Shown here piece after piece: positions 1 to 9,062 of a stretch of DNA of 64,000 nucleotides. The first letter of the stretch is position 1. The number at the start of each line of letters is the position of its first letter. The notes below the pieces were generated by a model. The model had not been told where the DNA came from. It saw nothing but the letters and a program-made list of their open reading frames with translations, and did not search any database. The stretch comes from UBA993 sp964389365 (GTDB lineage: Bacteria > Bacillota > Dethiobacteria > DTU022), in NCBI GenBank assembly GCA_964389365.1, contig CAYMDO010000009.1, forward strand, positions 5,040 to 69,039. Direction: 5' to 3'. The translations under genes and the position numbers were made by a program.

Positions 1-285
1 AGCATCCGAACCTGGGCTTAAGTTGTTCATCGTAAAAGAGTCAGTTATGCTGGCCCGGCCGATTACTGTTAGCTCTTCGTGAATATAACCCCCTGACCAG
101 GGGCTGCTTATATCAATCAATTTTCTTAGTTCTCCGCCTGTCGTGCCGCCCTGCCAGGCAAAACCGGCTTCCGGGTCTTCACCGGCCTGAGCCGAAGCAC
201 TGCCGCTAATAAATGAACCGGCGGAAGACAATACTATTATGAAAGCAACCAGGCTAAAAATCGCCCCAAAACGCAGTCTGCTCAT
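1..285 (-). CDS. Secreted protein of unknown function (partial, N-terminal 95 residues)
   Basis: The first 95 codons of a leftward gene that runs off the window edge. The ATG at 285 is preceded by a strong GGAGGAG ribosome site about 8 bases upstream. The N-terminus is a classical Sec signal peptide: basic start (MSRLRF), a hydrophobic run rich in Leu, Val and Ile, then small residues ending SASAQA, a likely signal peptidase I site near residue 34. The mature part begins GEDPEAGFAWQGG and shows no domain I recognise. There is no lipobox cysteine, so an exported or surface protein is more likely than a lipoprotein. It diverges from the amidohydrolase gene to its right. Confidence 0.7.
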   Translation of the reverse strand, partial: MSRLRFGAIFSLVAFIIVLSSAGSFISGSASAQAGEDPEAGFAWQGGTTGGELRKLIDISSPWSGGYIHEELTVIGRASITDSFTMNNLSPGSDA

Positions 286-465
286 TTCAAGCGTCTCCTC
301 CTTCAAACGGTTTAGATCAACTTATCATGGATCATGATTATGATCAACAGCACCTTTTTCACATCGTTCCGCCGGCAGGAATTACATCAAACATTGTGGA
401 AGTTAATAACACCGGTCGGGCACCAAACCTGTTAACTTTCTGCTGTTCAGAAAAGAGTTGATTCA
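286..465. promoter_or_regulatory. Divergent intergenic region with near-palindrome
   Basis: This 180-base gap separates a leftward secreted-protein gene from a rightward amidohydrolase gene and must hold the promoters of both. Around 330-345 there is a near-palindrome, GATCATGATTATGATC, which could be an operator. Around 376-384 the motif GGCAGGAAT occurs; CAGGAAT words recur in the other divergent region of the purine cluster (11884-12041). I see no consensus -35/-10 pair. Functional assignment is inference. Confidence 0.3.
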
Positions 466-1788
466 ATGACAACGACACTGTTTCGCGATGCCCTGATCGT
501 TACCATGGATGACGAAAGGCGCGTTCTGAAAGGCAGCCTGCTGGTCGAAGGTGAACGGATCAAAGCGGTGGATTCAGCGGATGTAAAGGCTGATCGGGTG
601 ATCGACTGCAGGGGCAGTGCGCTTATACCGGGGTTGATCCAGACCCACACCCACCTGGTGCAGGTGCTCTTCAGGGGACAGGCCGACGATTTGGCCCTGC
701 TCGATTGGCTTCGTAAAAAAATCTGGCCGCTGGAAGCAGCCCATGATGTTGAGAGCGTATATTACTCTGCGCTGCTGGGTATTGGCGAACTGCTGCGCGG
801 GGGCACCACCGCCATCGTAGACATGGCTACCGTCAACCACACCGAAGCTGTATTCGAAGCAATCTGTGAAGCCGGGATTCGCGCCACCAGCGGCAAGTGC
901 ATGATGGACAGCGGTTCGGATAAACCGGCGGGCTTGTACGAATCAACTGCCGACTCCTTGCAGGTTAGCATTGGCCTGCTGCAAAAATGGCACGGGAAGG
1001 GAAACGGCCGCCTGCGCTACGCCTTTAACCCGCGATTTGTGCTTACCTGCAGCGAGGAGCTGCTGCTTGAAATCCGCGACCTGGCCAGGCACTACAACGT
1101 GCTGGTCCACAGCCATGCCTCGGAAAACCGCGACGAGATAGCCAAGGTTGAAAAAGCCCTCGGCCGCAGGAATATCAACTACTTTGCCGATATCGGCCTG
1201 ACCGGCAGCAACCTGATCCTGGCGCACTGTATATGGGTAGATGAAGCGGAGCTGGACATTTTAAAACAAAGCGGCACTACCGTGGCCCACTGCCCTTCAT
1301 CAAACCTGAAGCTCGGCTCCGGCATCGCCCCGGTGGTCAGGATGCGCGAGCTGGGCATCAACCTCTCACTCGGGGCCGATGGCGCTCCCTGCAACAATAA
1401 CCTCGACCAGTTTTTAGAGATGCGCCTAGCCGCCCTGATCCAGAAGCCGATACACGGCCCGGCAGCGCTGCCGGCAGAACAGGTTTTTGAAATGGCTACG
1501 CGCGGCGGAGCAGCAGCAATGCATCTCTCCGCAGAAACCGGCTCTCTGGAAGCCGGCAAAAAAGCCGATCTTGCACTGGTTGATTTAGGCCGCCCGCACA
1601 GCATGCCCTCCGCGGGCAAAAATATTTACAGCCGCCTGGTTTATGAAGCCAAAGCCTCCGACGTCTGTTTGACCATGGTTGACGGGCGGATTCTTTTTGA
1701 AAACGGGGAGCTGCAAACTGTCGACGAGGCATCCGTTTTGGCAAACGCCGAAAAAGCCCTTCAGCGGGTGTTGGCCAGGATAACCTGA
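466..1788 (+). CDS. Amidohydrolase of the MtaD / guanine deaminase-like (ATZ/TRZ) family
   Basis: A metal-dependent deaminase of 440 residues with a composite N-/C-terminal beta domain around a TIM barrel. Metal-binding motifs are in family order: HTHL near residue 60, VHSHASE near 210, AHCIW near 245, and GADGAPCNN near 300. These match enzymes that deaminate purine or adenosine derivatives (5'-deoxyadenosine/S-adenosylhomocysteine deaminase, guanine or 8-oxoguanine deaminase). Its end lies 11 bases from the end of the convergent ygeW, at the edge of a purine-degradation cluster, so guanine or aminopurine deamination feeding xanthine dehydrogenase is the likely role; this is inferred from context. 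The ribosome site is weak (AGAG about 11 bases upstream). It is clearly distinct from the SsnA homologue at 7731-9062. Confidence 0.8.
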   Translation: MTTTLFRDALIVTMDDERRVLKGSLLVEGERIKAVDSADVKADRVIDCRGSALIPGLIQTHTHLVQVLFRGQADDLALLDWLRKKIWPLEAAHDVESVYYSALLGIGELLRGGTTAIVDMATVNHTEAVFEAICEAGIRATSGKCMMDSGSDKPAGLYESTADSLQVSIGLLQKWHGKGNGRLRYAFNPRFVLTCSEELLLEIRDLARHYNVLVHSHASENRDEIAKVEKALGRRNINYFADIGLTGSNLILAHCIWVDEAELDILKQSGTTVAHCPSSNLKLGSGIAPVVRMRELGINLSLGADGAPCNNNLDQFLEMRLAALIQKPIHGPAALPAEQVFEMATRGGAAAMHLSAETGSLEAGKKADLALVDLGRPHSMPSAGKNIYSRLVYEAKASDVCLTMVDGRILFENGELQTVDEASVLANAEKALQRVLARIT

Positions 1789-1799
1789 GATTTCCTGCT

Positions 1800-2783
1800 C
1801 TATTTTCCACCCATCAGCAGGACCATCAGGGCTTTTGACGTGTGCAGGCGGTTTTCGGCCTCATCGTAAACAATCGAGTGCGGGCCGTCTATAACGGCAT
1901 CGACCACCTCGTTGCCCCGGTCGGCCGGCAGGGCATGCATATAGTAAACATTCTCGTTGCCCATGGCGATTTTTTCTTCCGTGCAAATCCAGTGCTTATT
2001 GGCATCCAGCAGCTCGCTGCCCCGTTTGCCTTCCGGATCGCTAACCCAGCTGCCCCAGTTCTTGGGGATCACTACATCTGCGTCCCTGTAAGCAGCCTCC
2101 ATATCGTTGGTGATTGTCAGCGAGCCTCCGTGTTTTTTGGCGTTGGCCTCGGCCTGCCCGATCACCCAATCAGGCATTTCATAACCCTTCGGGTAAGCCA
2201 GCCAGACATCCATCCCGTAGCGGGGGAAGAGCAGCGCCTGCGAAAGAGGCACCGAAATCGGCTTTTTGTGGCTGGTAGCATAAGCCCAGATAATAGAAAC
2301 TTTTTTCTGCTTCAGATCATCCATCTTCTCCTGCATGGTCATCAGGTCGGCGATAGCCTGCAGCGGGTGATACAGGTCGCACTGCATATTGATCACCGGC
2401 ACCGTGGAGTTTTCGGCCATTTCCCGCAAATACTTGTTGCCGGTCTCCCAGAAACAGTTTCGGCAGGCGATGGCGTGCCCGTAGCGCGAGAGGATGATTG
2501 CCGTATCCTTGGCCACCTCGCCGTGCGAAATCTGCATTGTGCCGGTATCAAGATAGTTGGCGTGGCCGCCCAGCTGGGCGATGCCCGCCTCCATTGAATT
2601 CCTTGTCCTGGTCGATTGCTCAAAAAACATTAAAAAGATCGTTTTATTTTCAAGATAGGAAGTGCTGAGGCCCATTGCAAATTTCTTCTTAAGATCGAAA
2701 GACACCTCCAGCAGGGTGTCGATTTCTTCTTTCGTCCAATCCTGCAGGGTAATAAAATGCTTGTTCTTAAAACAGGTCTGCAT
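1800..2783 (-). CDS. ygeW: YgeW-family carbamoyltransferase homologue
   Basis: A 327-residue member of the aspartate/ornithine carbamoyltransferase superfamily, YgeW branch. The carbamoyl phosphate loop is visible as EQSTRTRNS near residue 50, the substrate motif as HPLQAIADL near 140, and the HCLP-type motif as MHALPADRGNEV near 280. In anaerobic purine degradation this branch is thought to remove carbamoyl groups from ureido intermediates, giving carbamoyl phosphate for ATP synthesis. The ATG at 2783 is chosen because AAGGAGTGAG lies just upstream; the frame stays open further up only by running into ygeY. It is the last gene of the leftward purine operon, 19 bases after ygeY. Confidence 0.88.
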   Translation of the reverse strand: MQTCFKNKHFITLQDWTKEEIDTLLEVSFDLKKKFAMGLSTSYLENKTIFLMFFEQSTRTRNSMEAGIAQLGGHANYLDTGTMQISHGEVAKDTAIILSRYGHAIACRNCFWETGNKYLREMAENSTVPVINMQCDLYHPLQAIADLMTMQEKMDDLKQKKVSIIWAYATSHKKPISVPLSQALLFPRYGMDVWLAYPKGYEMPDWVIGQAEANAKKHGGSLTITNDMEAAYRDADVVIPKNWGSWVSDPEGKRGSELLDANKHWICTEEKIAMGNENVYYMHALPADRGNEVVDAVIDGPHSIVYDEAENRLHTSKALMVLLMGGK

Positions 2784-2802
2784 GTGGCTCACTCCTTGAT
2801 TT

Positions 2803-4011
2803 TCATAAGTATTTATGACTATATAGAAAAGGGATCGCCGCGTACATGGCGGCCGCCCTGACCAGCTCGCTCTTCCAGGTTTTTTCGTCGGGAGCGTGAG
2901 CCTGGTCTTCGTGCCCCGGCCCAAAACCGACACAGGGTATATTATAGAGTCCCATGATCGAAACGCCGTTGGTCGAAAAAGTCCACTTATCAAGCAGGGG
3001 CTCGCTGCCAAAAAATCCTTTATATGCTTCAACCAGCGTGAGGACCGCGGGATGATCTTTTTCAATAACCCATGCCGGGAAATATGCTTTAGTCGGGTAA
3101 ACCAAACTGGTGTAGGACGGGCGGTTATAGTCGTAGAGATCTACAGTGGCCCCGGCGGCCCTGATGGCAGGCAGCTTCTCAATCTGCCTAATGGCCTTTT
3201 CCGCCGTTTCACCGCGCGTCAAACGTCGATCGATTGAAATCGAACAGCCGTCAGCCACGGCACAGCGCGAAGGCGAACTGTAGAATATTTCGGAAACGGT
3301 CAGCGAACCGGGGCCTAAGAAATCGTCTTCACCCAGGTTTTCGTTCAAAGCCCGCAATTCGGTAAGAATCGGCGCCATCTTGTAAATGGCGTTATCGCCG
3401 CGCTCCGGCGCAGAACCGTGGCAGCTCAGGCCCCTTGTTGCCACTTTTATTTCCATCCGGCCGCGTTGTCCAAGGTGGATATTGCAGGAAGTGGGCTCGG
3501 TCAGCACTACCATTTCAGGCCGGATTTTACTTTCGCCAATAATATACTGCCAGCAGAGCCCGTCGCAATCTTCTTCCTGAACAGTACCGGTGAGCAGAAG
3601 AGTGTAATCACCGCCCAGGCCCAGCTCGTTAATTATTTTTGCGCCGTAAACCATGGCTGCCATGCCGCCCAGCTGATCGGAAACTCCCCGGCCGACAATC
3701 ACTTCATCATCTTCAAAGCCTGCCAGCGGGTCGTATTCCCAGAGATCGGGATCGCCCACGCCAACATTATCAATGTGGGCATCAAACGCGATCAGGTGGC
3801 TGCCCCGGCCGGCATATCCGAGAATATTGCCCATCGCATCCACTTCTATCCGCTCCAGGCCAACCTTCTCCATTTCCTCCCGAATCCTGGCTATCCGCAA
3901 GGCCTCGCCGGCGCTTTCAGCCGGTATTGCCGCCATATCCCTTAAAAACTTGGCCATTTCAGCTTTATATGCTTCCGCCCGCCGATAAATCTTTTCAAAA
4001 TCAGGGTACAT
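2803..4011 (-). CDS. ygeY: YgeY-family M20 metallohydrolase
   Basis: A 402-residue M20 peptidase/deacylase-fold hydrolase of the YgeY family (known from selenium- and purine-linked gene clusters). Metal ligands are visible in order: FDAHIDNV (His, Asp), GRGVSDQLGG (bridging Asp), TVQEEDCDG (catalytic and metal Glu), LTEPTSCN (Glu) and GHEDQAHAPDE (last His). The lid domain lies about residues 190-300. Likely role: hydrolysing an amide or ureido bond in the opened purine skeleton before YgeW and YgeX act; the exact substrate is not shown by the sequence. Start ATG 4011 has GGAGG about 8 bases upstream. It lies between the xanthine dehydrogenase Fe-S gene and ygeW. Confidence 0.87.
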   Translation of the reverse strand: MYPDFEKIYRRAEAYKAEMAKFLRDMAAIPAESAGEALRIARIREEMEKVGLERIEVDAMGNILGYAGRGSHLIAFDAHIDNVGVGDPDLWEYDPLAGFEDDEVIVGRGVSDQLGGMAAMVYGAKIINELGLGGDYTLLLTGTVQEEDCDGLCWQYIIGESKIRPEMVVLTEPTSCNIHLGQRGRMEIKVATRGLSCHGSAPERGDNAIYKMAPILTELRALNENLGEDDFLGPGSLTVSEIFYSSPSRCAVADGCSISIDRRLTRGETAEKAIRQIEKLPAIRAAGATVDLYDYNRPSYTSLVYPTKAYFPAWVIEKDHPAVLTLVEAYKGFFGSEPLLDKWTFSTNGVSIMGLYNIPCVGFGPGHEDQAHAPDEKTWKSELVRAAAMYAAIPFLYSHKYL

Positions 4012-4051
4012 TTAGCAGAACCTCCTTCAATACCGGGTGCGGGCAGTTTTC

Positions 4052-4522
4052 TCAGCCCTGTTCTTCTTCCAGGGCCTTTTCCACGGCTGTAATAATTTTC
4101 TGGTAACCGGTGCAGCGGCAGAGATGCCCGGCCAACTCTCTTTTTATTTCATTTCTGGTATAACTCCTGCCGCCTGCCGCTATAGCCGAAGCTGTAACCA
4201 CGAAACCCGGGGTACAAAACCCGCACTGCACCGCGCCCTCGCCGACGAAGGCTTTTTGCACTTTTGAAAGCTCGCCCCCGGCGGCAAGACCTTCAACGGT
4301 TGTAATCACCCTGCCATCGGCCCAGACTCCAAGGTAAAGGCAGGCATTGAGGGGAACTCCGTCAACCATAACAGTGCAGGCCCCGCATTCGCCAACGCCA
4401 CAGCCTTCCTTGGCGCCGGTCAAATGCAATCTTTCCCTCAGGATTTCAAGGAGTGTTTCCCCGGCACTGATTTCCAGTTCATAGTTCCTGCTGTTTATGG
4501 TTACGCTTATTCTTTTATGCAC
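4052..4522 (-). CDS. xdhC: Xanthine dehydrogenase-type 2Fe-2S subunit
   Basis: The small electron-transfer subunit (156 residues) of a molybdenum hydroxylase. The plant-type ferredoxin domain has CGVGECGAC plus a later Cys near residue 60, and the C-terminal domain has CGFCTPG and CRCTGY for the second [2Fe-2S] cluster. It passes electrons from the Mo subunit (5401-7746) to the FAD subunit (4515-5399). The start is GTG 4522, since AGGAGGGG sits about 8 bases before it; a TTG at 4528 is too close to that site. It overlaps the end of the FAD gene by 8 bases. The symbol follows E. coli xdhC (Fe-S subunit), not the maturation factor of the same name. Confidence 0.88.
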   Translation of the reverse strand: MHKRISVTINSRNYELEISAGETLLEILRERLHLTGAKEGCGVGECGACTVMVDGVPLNACLYLGVWADGRVITTVEGLAAGGELSKVQKAFVGEGAVQCGFCTPGFVVTASAIAAGGRSYTRNEIKRELAGHLCRCTGYQKIITAVEKALEEEQG

Positions 4523-5399
4523 TTTCAACCCCTCCTGCCCGGCCCGCCGCTATTTTCAGTGCCCTGGCCGTCAGCTCGGCAACCAGGTGCTCCCTGTATT
4601 CCCGCGAGGCCCTCCACGAGCTCCTGGGGCTGGCATCTTTCAGGGCCAGTCTGCCGGCTTCTGCCAGGACCTCTTCGGTAACAGCCCTGCCCCGGGCATA
4701 TTCTTCAGCCCTGCCGCAGCGCACCGGTGTAGGCGCGGCAACGCCCAGGCTGATATGCACCTCTTCAAAACACTGCTCTGCAGAAAGCCGGCAGGTAACT
4801 GCAACAGCGATCATCGCCAAATCCATCGCCCTGCGCGGCGCAAACTTGATGTAAGCGCCGCTCACCCCGCGGTAACTCTCTTCGTTAATCAATATCGCAG
4901 TAATCAGTTCGCCGGGCGCCAAATCCACCCGGCCCGGCCCGCGGTAAAACTCCTGGATCGGGACTAACCTGGCCCGATCTTTCGTTTGAACCCTGAGCCG
5001 CGCATCAAGGGCAAAGAGGGTCGGGGCGCTGTCTGCCGAAGGGGCGCCGCTGCAGATGTTGCCGCCAATTGTAGCCACAGCGCGCAGCTGGGGGCCGCCT
5101 ACCGTCAACGCCACTTCGCTTAAGATCGGCAAATGCCCGGTGATCAGGGGGTCTGCGGCCAGGTCTCTAAAAGTTACCAGCGAGCCGATACTGATAGTAT
5201 TATCGTCGAGCAGGCTGACTGCTTTCAGAGCTTCAAGTGACCTGATGCTGACCAGGCACACGCTGTTTGCCGGCTCTTCACGCATTCTGACCAAAAGGTC
5301 GGTTCCCCCGGCAATAACCCGGTAATCCGGGTGATTTGCCATCAATAAGAGCGCTTCATCCAGCGTTTGTGCTTCAACATAATCCTCCACATGAAACAT
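4515..5399 (-). CDS. xdhB: Xanthine dehydrogenase-type FAD-binding subunit
   Basis: A 294-residue FAD subunit of the CO dehydrogenase/xanthine dehydrogenase medium-chain family. FAD-binding motifs are clear: VIAGGTDLLVRM near residue 30 and TIGGNICSGAPSADSAP near 110, followed by the CODH-type C-terminal domain. It should accept electrons from the 2Fe-2S subunit and reduce NAD(P)+ or another carrier. The preceding gene stops with TGA at 5401-5403, and ATG 5399 follows after one base with a GGGGG-rich ribosome site 8-9 bases upstream; an alternative GTG at 5408 lies on that site. Tight packing with the Fe-S and Mo genes indicates one heterotrimeric enzyme. Confidence 0.87.
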   Translation of the reverse strand: MFHVEDYVEAQTLDEALLLMANHPDYRVIAGGTDLLVRMREEPANSVCLVSIRSLEALKAVSLLDDNTISIGSLVTFRDLAADPLITGHLPILSEVALTVGGPQLRAVATIGGNICSGAPSADSAPTLFALDARLRVQTKDRARLVPIQEFYRGPGRVDLAPGELITAILINEESYRGVSGAYIKFAPRRAMDLAMIAVAVTCRLSAEQCFEEVHISLGVAAPTPVRCGRAEEYARGRAVTEEVLAEAGRLALKDASPRSSWRASREYREHLVAELTARALKIAAGRAGGVESA

Positions 5400-5400
5400 A

Positions 5401-7746
5401 TCAGCCACCCCCTTTAATCAATCCGGCTGCTTTAAAGTGCTCGAATGCGATCTGTGGCCTGATTGGAATCCGGTTTATGGAGACCCCTGTGGCGGCAAGC
5501 AGGGCATTGCGGATAGCCGGGGCAGGTGAAATAACCGGCGGCTCGCCGAGCGACTTATTGCCGTAAGGCGCGGTCGGCTCATAGGTTTCGATAAAATCAA
5601 GGCCGATTTCCGGCATGTCCATAATCGTAGGCAGCTTGTAGTCAAGCAGGTTGTTGTTTAGGATTCTCCCGCTATTCTGATCAAAAAGCAGCTCCTCGGA
5701 GAGAGCGTAACCGAGAGCCATGCTGACCCCTCCATGAACCTGCCCCTCAGCCAGCTGCCGGTTGATAATCGTTCCGGAATCGTGGACATTGAAGATTTCC
5801 AAAACCTCGATTTGTCCGGTCCTGATATCCACCTCGACCGAGGTGAAAGTAACCCCGAAAGATATGGCATTTACTTTAGCGTTAATTGAAACATCACTGG
5901 TGATCGGCCGGGCTTCATCGCGATCGTAATAGCTGTGCAGGGCGGCTTCGGCCAGGGGCATGAATACCTGCCCTGAATCCACAGCAACAATATTGGCATC
6001 AATAATAGCCAGGGCCGCGGCCGGCTGACCGGTCAGCTCCCCGGCAAGCTTGAGCACCTTTTCCCTTATTTCAAGAGCCGCTTTCTTAACAGCCATCCCG
6101 GATATGTAAGTCTGGCGGGAAGCGTAACTGCCGGTGTCAAAAGGGCTGATATCGGTATCCTGGGTTGTAACCACATGCACGCTCCCGACCGGAATACCGA
6201 TAGATTCGGCCGCCATCTGGGCTAAGACCGTGTCGCTGCCCTGACCGATCTCCGTTGCTCCCAGCTGCAGCTGAATTGAACCGTCCTGGTTGAGGACGAT
6301 CCTGGCACCCGCCACTTCAAGGCAGGCCGGGTAGGTGCCTGATCCGTAGCTGAAACAGGCCATGCCCAGGCCCTTTCTTTTTACCCCGCCCTGCCTGTTC
6401 AAATTTTCAAATTGTACTTTTTTCAGATCCCAGCCGATCAGTTCTTTTCCCCGCTTTATGCACTCCAACAAGCCAAAGCTTAAGATCCGGTTTCCGGAAT
6501 GCGGGTCGCTGTAGCCAACCTGGTTCAGGTTTTTCAGACGCAGTTCCAGCGGATCGATCCCCATTTCCCGGGCAATATTATCAAGATGCGACTCCAGGGC
6601 GAAAGTGATCTGCGGCGAACCGTAAGCGCGCATCGCCCCGGCTACCGGCAAATTGGTGTAAACCGTGCGCGGCGCAAAACAGATTGTATCAAAATGATAA
6701 GTATATTTAAACTTGGAGCCTCCCGCCGCAATTACCGAGTGACCATGGGAGGCGTAAGCGCCGGTATTCGAGATAGCGTCAACCTTAATCCCCAACAGCT
6801 TGCCTTCGTTGTTAACGGCTGTCTCCAGCTTTATTTTTGTCGAATGCCTGGTCCTGGTGGAGGTCATATATTCTTCCCGGGAAAGTTCCAGTTTAACCGG
6901 CCTGCCGCCGACTGCCATAGTCATCGCCGCAACCAGCGGCTCCAGGCAGGCATCCTGCTTACCTCCAAAACCACCGCCGATGTATGGCTTGATGATCCTG
7001 ATCCGCCCCCAGGGTATGCCCAGGGCCTGTCCGACGATACGGCGGCAAATGTGCGGGATCTGGGTGGAGGAAACAATCACCAGCCGTTCATCGCTGTCAA
7101 CGTAAGCGTAGGCAACATGGTTTTCAAGGGAGCAGTGCTGCGCGATTGCGGTTTCGAAGGTATTGGAAAATATTAGTTCCGCGTTTTTGGCGATTGCGTT
7201 ATAGTCGCCAATATTGTAACCGGCAGCGCTGACCAGGTTGCTGCCACGATCCTCGTGCACCAGCGGAGCGCCCTCCTGCAGCGCTGCTTCCGCTGAAAAC
7301 ACCGGTTCCAGCACTTCGTAGTCAACTTCGATCAGTTTTAAGGCTTTTACGGCAGTAAGCTGATCAACAGCCACTACAGCGGCAATTTCATCGCCGACAT
7401 AACGGGCTTTGGCAGCCAGGATTGTTTTGTCGGCTACATCTCCGCGTGCAGGATCGATCGTATAGGGATGCCCGGCGGTCGGGTAACGGTATTGGGGTAC
7501 ATTTAAATGAGTTAGTACCGCTTCCACGCCGGGCAGTGCCGAAGCCTTCGTCGTGTCTATCGTCCTGACCCGGGCATGGGCGTAGGGACTGCGCAGAACC
7601 TTGCCGACCAGCATACCGCTTACAAAATGATCGCCGGCATAACAAGCTTTACCCGTCACCTTGGCCACAGCGTCCAAACGGGGAAAGCTTTTGCCGATAC
7701 AGCCACCCGCCAAGGCGGATCTTTGTTTCTCTATAATCGTTCCCAT
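5401..7746 (-). CDS. xdhA: Xanthine dehydrogenase-type molybdenum-binding subunit
   Basis: The catalytic subunit (781 residues) of a molybdopterin hydroxylase. It has the N-terminal a/b hammerhead domain (KVLRSPYAHARV near residue 50) and the Mo-cofactor domain with GGGFGGKQD near 255, GAMRAYGSP near 365, EIGQGSDTVLAQ near 500 and SLGEPPVISP near 755, whose Glu is the expected catalytic base. It likely hydroxylates hypoxanthine, xanthine or a related purine. It overlaps the end of ssnA by 16 bases, so translation is probably coupled, which fits the weak ribosome site. With the FAD and 2Fe-2S genes it forms a complete trimer, separate from the fused XdhD-type enzyme at 9001-11874. Confidence 0.9.
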   Translation of the reverse strand: MGTIIEKQRSALAGGCIGKSFPRLDAVAKVTGKACYAGDHFVSGMLVGKVLRSPYAHARVRTIDTTKASALPGVEAVLTHLNVPQYRYPTAGHPYTIDPARGDVADKTILAAKARYVGDEIAAVVAVDQLTAVKALKLIEVDYEVLEPVFSAEAALQEGAPLVHEDRGSNLVSAAGYNIGDYNAIAKNAELIFSNTFETAIAQHCSLENHVAYAYVDSDERLVIVSSTQIPHICRRIVGQALGIPWGRIRIIKPYIGGGFGGKQDACLEPLVAAMTMAVGGRPVKLELSREEYMTSTRTRHSTKIKLETAVNNEGKLLGIKVDAISNTGAYASHGHSVIAAGGSKFKYTYHFDTICFAPRTVYTNLPVAGAMRAYGSPQITFALESHLDNIAREMGIDPLELRLKNLNQVGYSDPHSGNRILSFGLLECIKRGKELIGWDLKKVQFENLNRQGGVKRKGLGMACFSYGSGTYPACLEVAGARIVLNQDGSIQLQLGATEIGQGSDTVLAQMAAESIGIPVGSVHVVTTQDTDISPFDTGSYASRQTYISGMAVKKAALEIREKVLKLAGELTGQPAAALAIIDANIVAVDSGQVFMPLAEAALHSYYDRDEARPITSDVSINAKVNAISFGVTFTSVEVDIRTGQIEVLEIFNVHDSGTIINRQLAEGQVHGGVSMALGYALSEELLFDQNSGRILNNNLLDYKLPTIMDMPEIGLDFIETYEPTAPYGNKSLGEPPVISPAPAIRNALLAATGVSINRIPIRPQIAFEHFKAAGLIKGGG

Positions 7747-9062
7747 AGCTTTGCAGCCAGCTCCCTTGCCAGGGCATTGATTTCCTTTTCGCTGATACCG
7801 GTCAGGGACCTGTCGCGCATCAATATGTTACCGGCGACCAGTGTGGTTTCAACCATGCTGCCCGTCATCCCGAAAACCAAATGCCCGTAATAGTTTTCAG
7901 CCGTCAGGGGCGTAGGCGGATCATAGTCAGCCACAATCAGGTCGGCCGCCGCTCCCGGAACCAGCTCCCCTGATGATACGGGGAAGAAATTGGCCATGAT
8001 CTGCGGGTTATTCTCAAACTGCATCAAAGGGACTTCGGCCCAGCCGGCCCTGGGATCTTCCCGGCAGTGCTTCTGCAGGATATGCGCCGTTTTCATGCTT
8101 TCGATCATATCAGCGGTCATACCGTCTGTACCCAGGCCGAGCCTCACGCCGTTTTCGAGCATCCTGATCGCCGGCGCGCAGCCCACTGCGTTGTTCATGT
8201 TGGATTGCGGATTGTGGGCTGCATTGGTGCCGCTGCGGGCCAGGAGGCCTATTTCGGCATCGCTGATATGCACGCAGTGGGCTGCCAGGGTCTTGGGACC
8301 GAGCAAACCGTAACGGTCAAGCCGCTCCACTACGCCAATGCCGTATTTGTTTCGGCAGTGCTCGGCATCTTCGCGGCTCTCAGCCGCATGGATATGAACT
8401 CCCGAATCCAGGTCATGGGCAGCCCTGGCGCACTTTTCCATCGAGCCGGGACTGATGGTAAAAGAAGCGTGCATGCCAAAAGTTGCGGTCAGTTCCGCTG
8501 ATTTTTCTTCACGGCACCGCCTGATAAAAGAAACGTTCTCTTCCAGGCCGGCCTCCATCTTTGATTCCCCGTCCCGGTCGCTTACCTCGTAACAAAGATT
8601 AGCCCTGATCCCCACATCGCGGGCGGCCCTGCCAACCTGTTTCAGGCTGCCGGTGATCGCGTTGGGACAGGCAATGTGGTCCAACACCGTTGTCGTGCCA
8701 TTTTTAATGCAGTCGATAAAAGTAACAAGGGCACTGTAATAAACATCCTCAGTCGTCAGGGCCTGGTCAAGCCTCCACCATAAACGCTCCAGGACCTGGG
8801 GGAAACTGGCGGGCGGTTCGCCTTTGAGAGCCATCCCGCGCGCAAAAACGCTGTAGGTGTGGGTGTGGGCGCAGGTAAACCCCGGCATGATCAGCTTGGC
8901 TGAACAATCGATAAAATCGGCACCGGGTGCAGCTTTCCGCAATTCTGCCGTATCACCCACCCCGGCAATTATCGGCCCGTCGATCAGGACCGCTCCCCGG
9001 TTAATAACCCGGCAGTGCTGACCGAGGGTCAGCACAGTTCCGTTTCCCAATAGCAGCATCAT
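7731..9062 (-). CDS. ssnA: SsnA-family amidohydrolase
   Basis: A 443-residue metal-dependent amidohydrolase matching the SsnA family, which travels with XdhD, YgfK and YgeY in selenium- and purine-linked clusters. The family signature ARGMALKGEPPASFPQVLE is present near residue 75. Metal ligands are HTHT (near 68), HIHAAE (near 225), AHCVH (near 262) and GTDG (near 318). It probably opens a ring of an oxidised or reduced purine. The start is the ATG pair at 9057-9062; the first about 62 bases overlap the 3' end of xdhD, an unusually long overlap. Identity to the family is strong; the substrate is inferred. Confidence 0.88.
   Translation of the reverse strand: MMLLLGNGTVLTLGQHCRVINRGAVLIDGPIIAGVGDTAELRKAAPGADFIDCSAKLIMPGFTCAHTHTYSVFARGMALKGEPPASFPQVLERLWWRLDQALTTEDVYYSALVTFIDCIKNGTTTVLDHIACPNAITGSLKQVGRAARDVGIRANLCYEVSDRDGESKMEAGLEENVSFIRRCREEKSAELTATFGMHASFTISPGSMEKCARAAHDLDSGVHIHAAESREDAEHCRNKYGIGVVERLDRYGLLGPKTLAAHCVHISDAEIGLLARSGTNAAHNPQSNMNNAVGCAPAIRMLENGVRLGLGTDGMTADMIESMKTAHILQKHCREDPRAGWAEVPLMQFENNPQIMANFFPVSSGELVPGAAADLIVADYDPPTPLTAENYYGHLVFGMTGSMVETTLVAGNILMRDRSLTGISEKEINALARELAAKLWERL

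Noticed and set aside
1842..2597. 251-codon open frame on the plus strand opposite ygeW
   Set aside because: It is antisense to a well-conserved gene, has no recognisable domain and no ribosome site.
2784..3065. Extended N-terminus of ygeW by 94 residues
   Set aside because: The frame is open but lies inside ygeY, shows no homology to carbamoyltransferases, and a strong ribosome site precedes ATG 2783.
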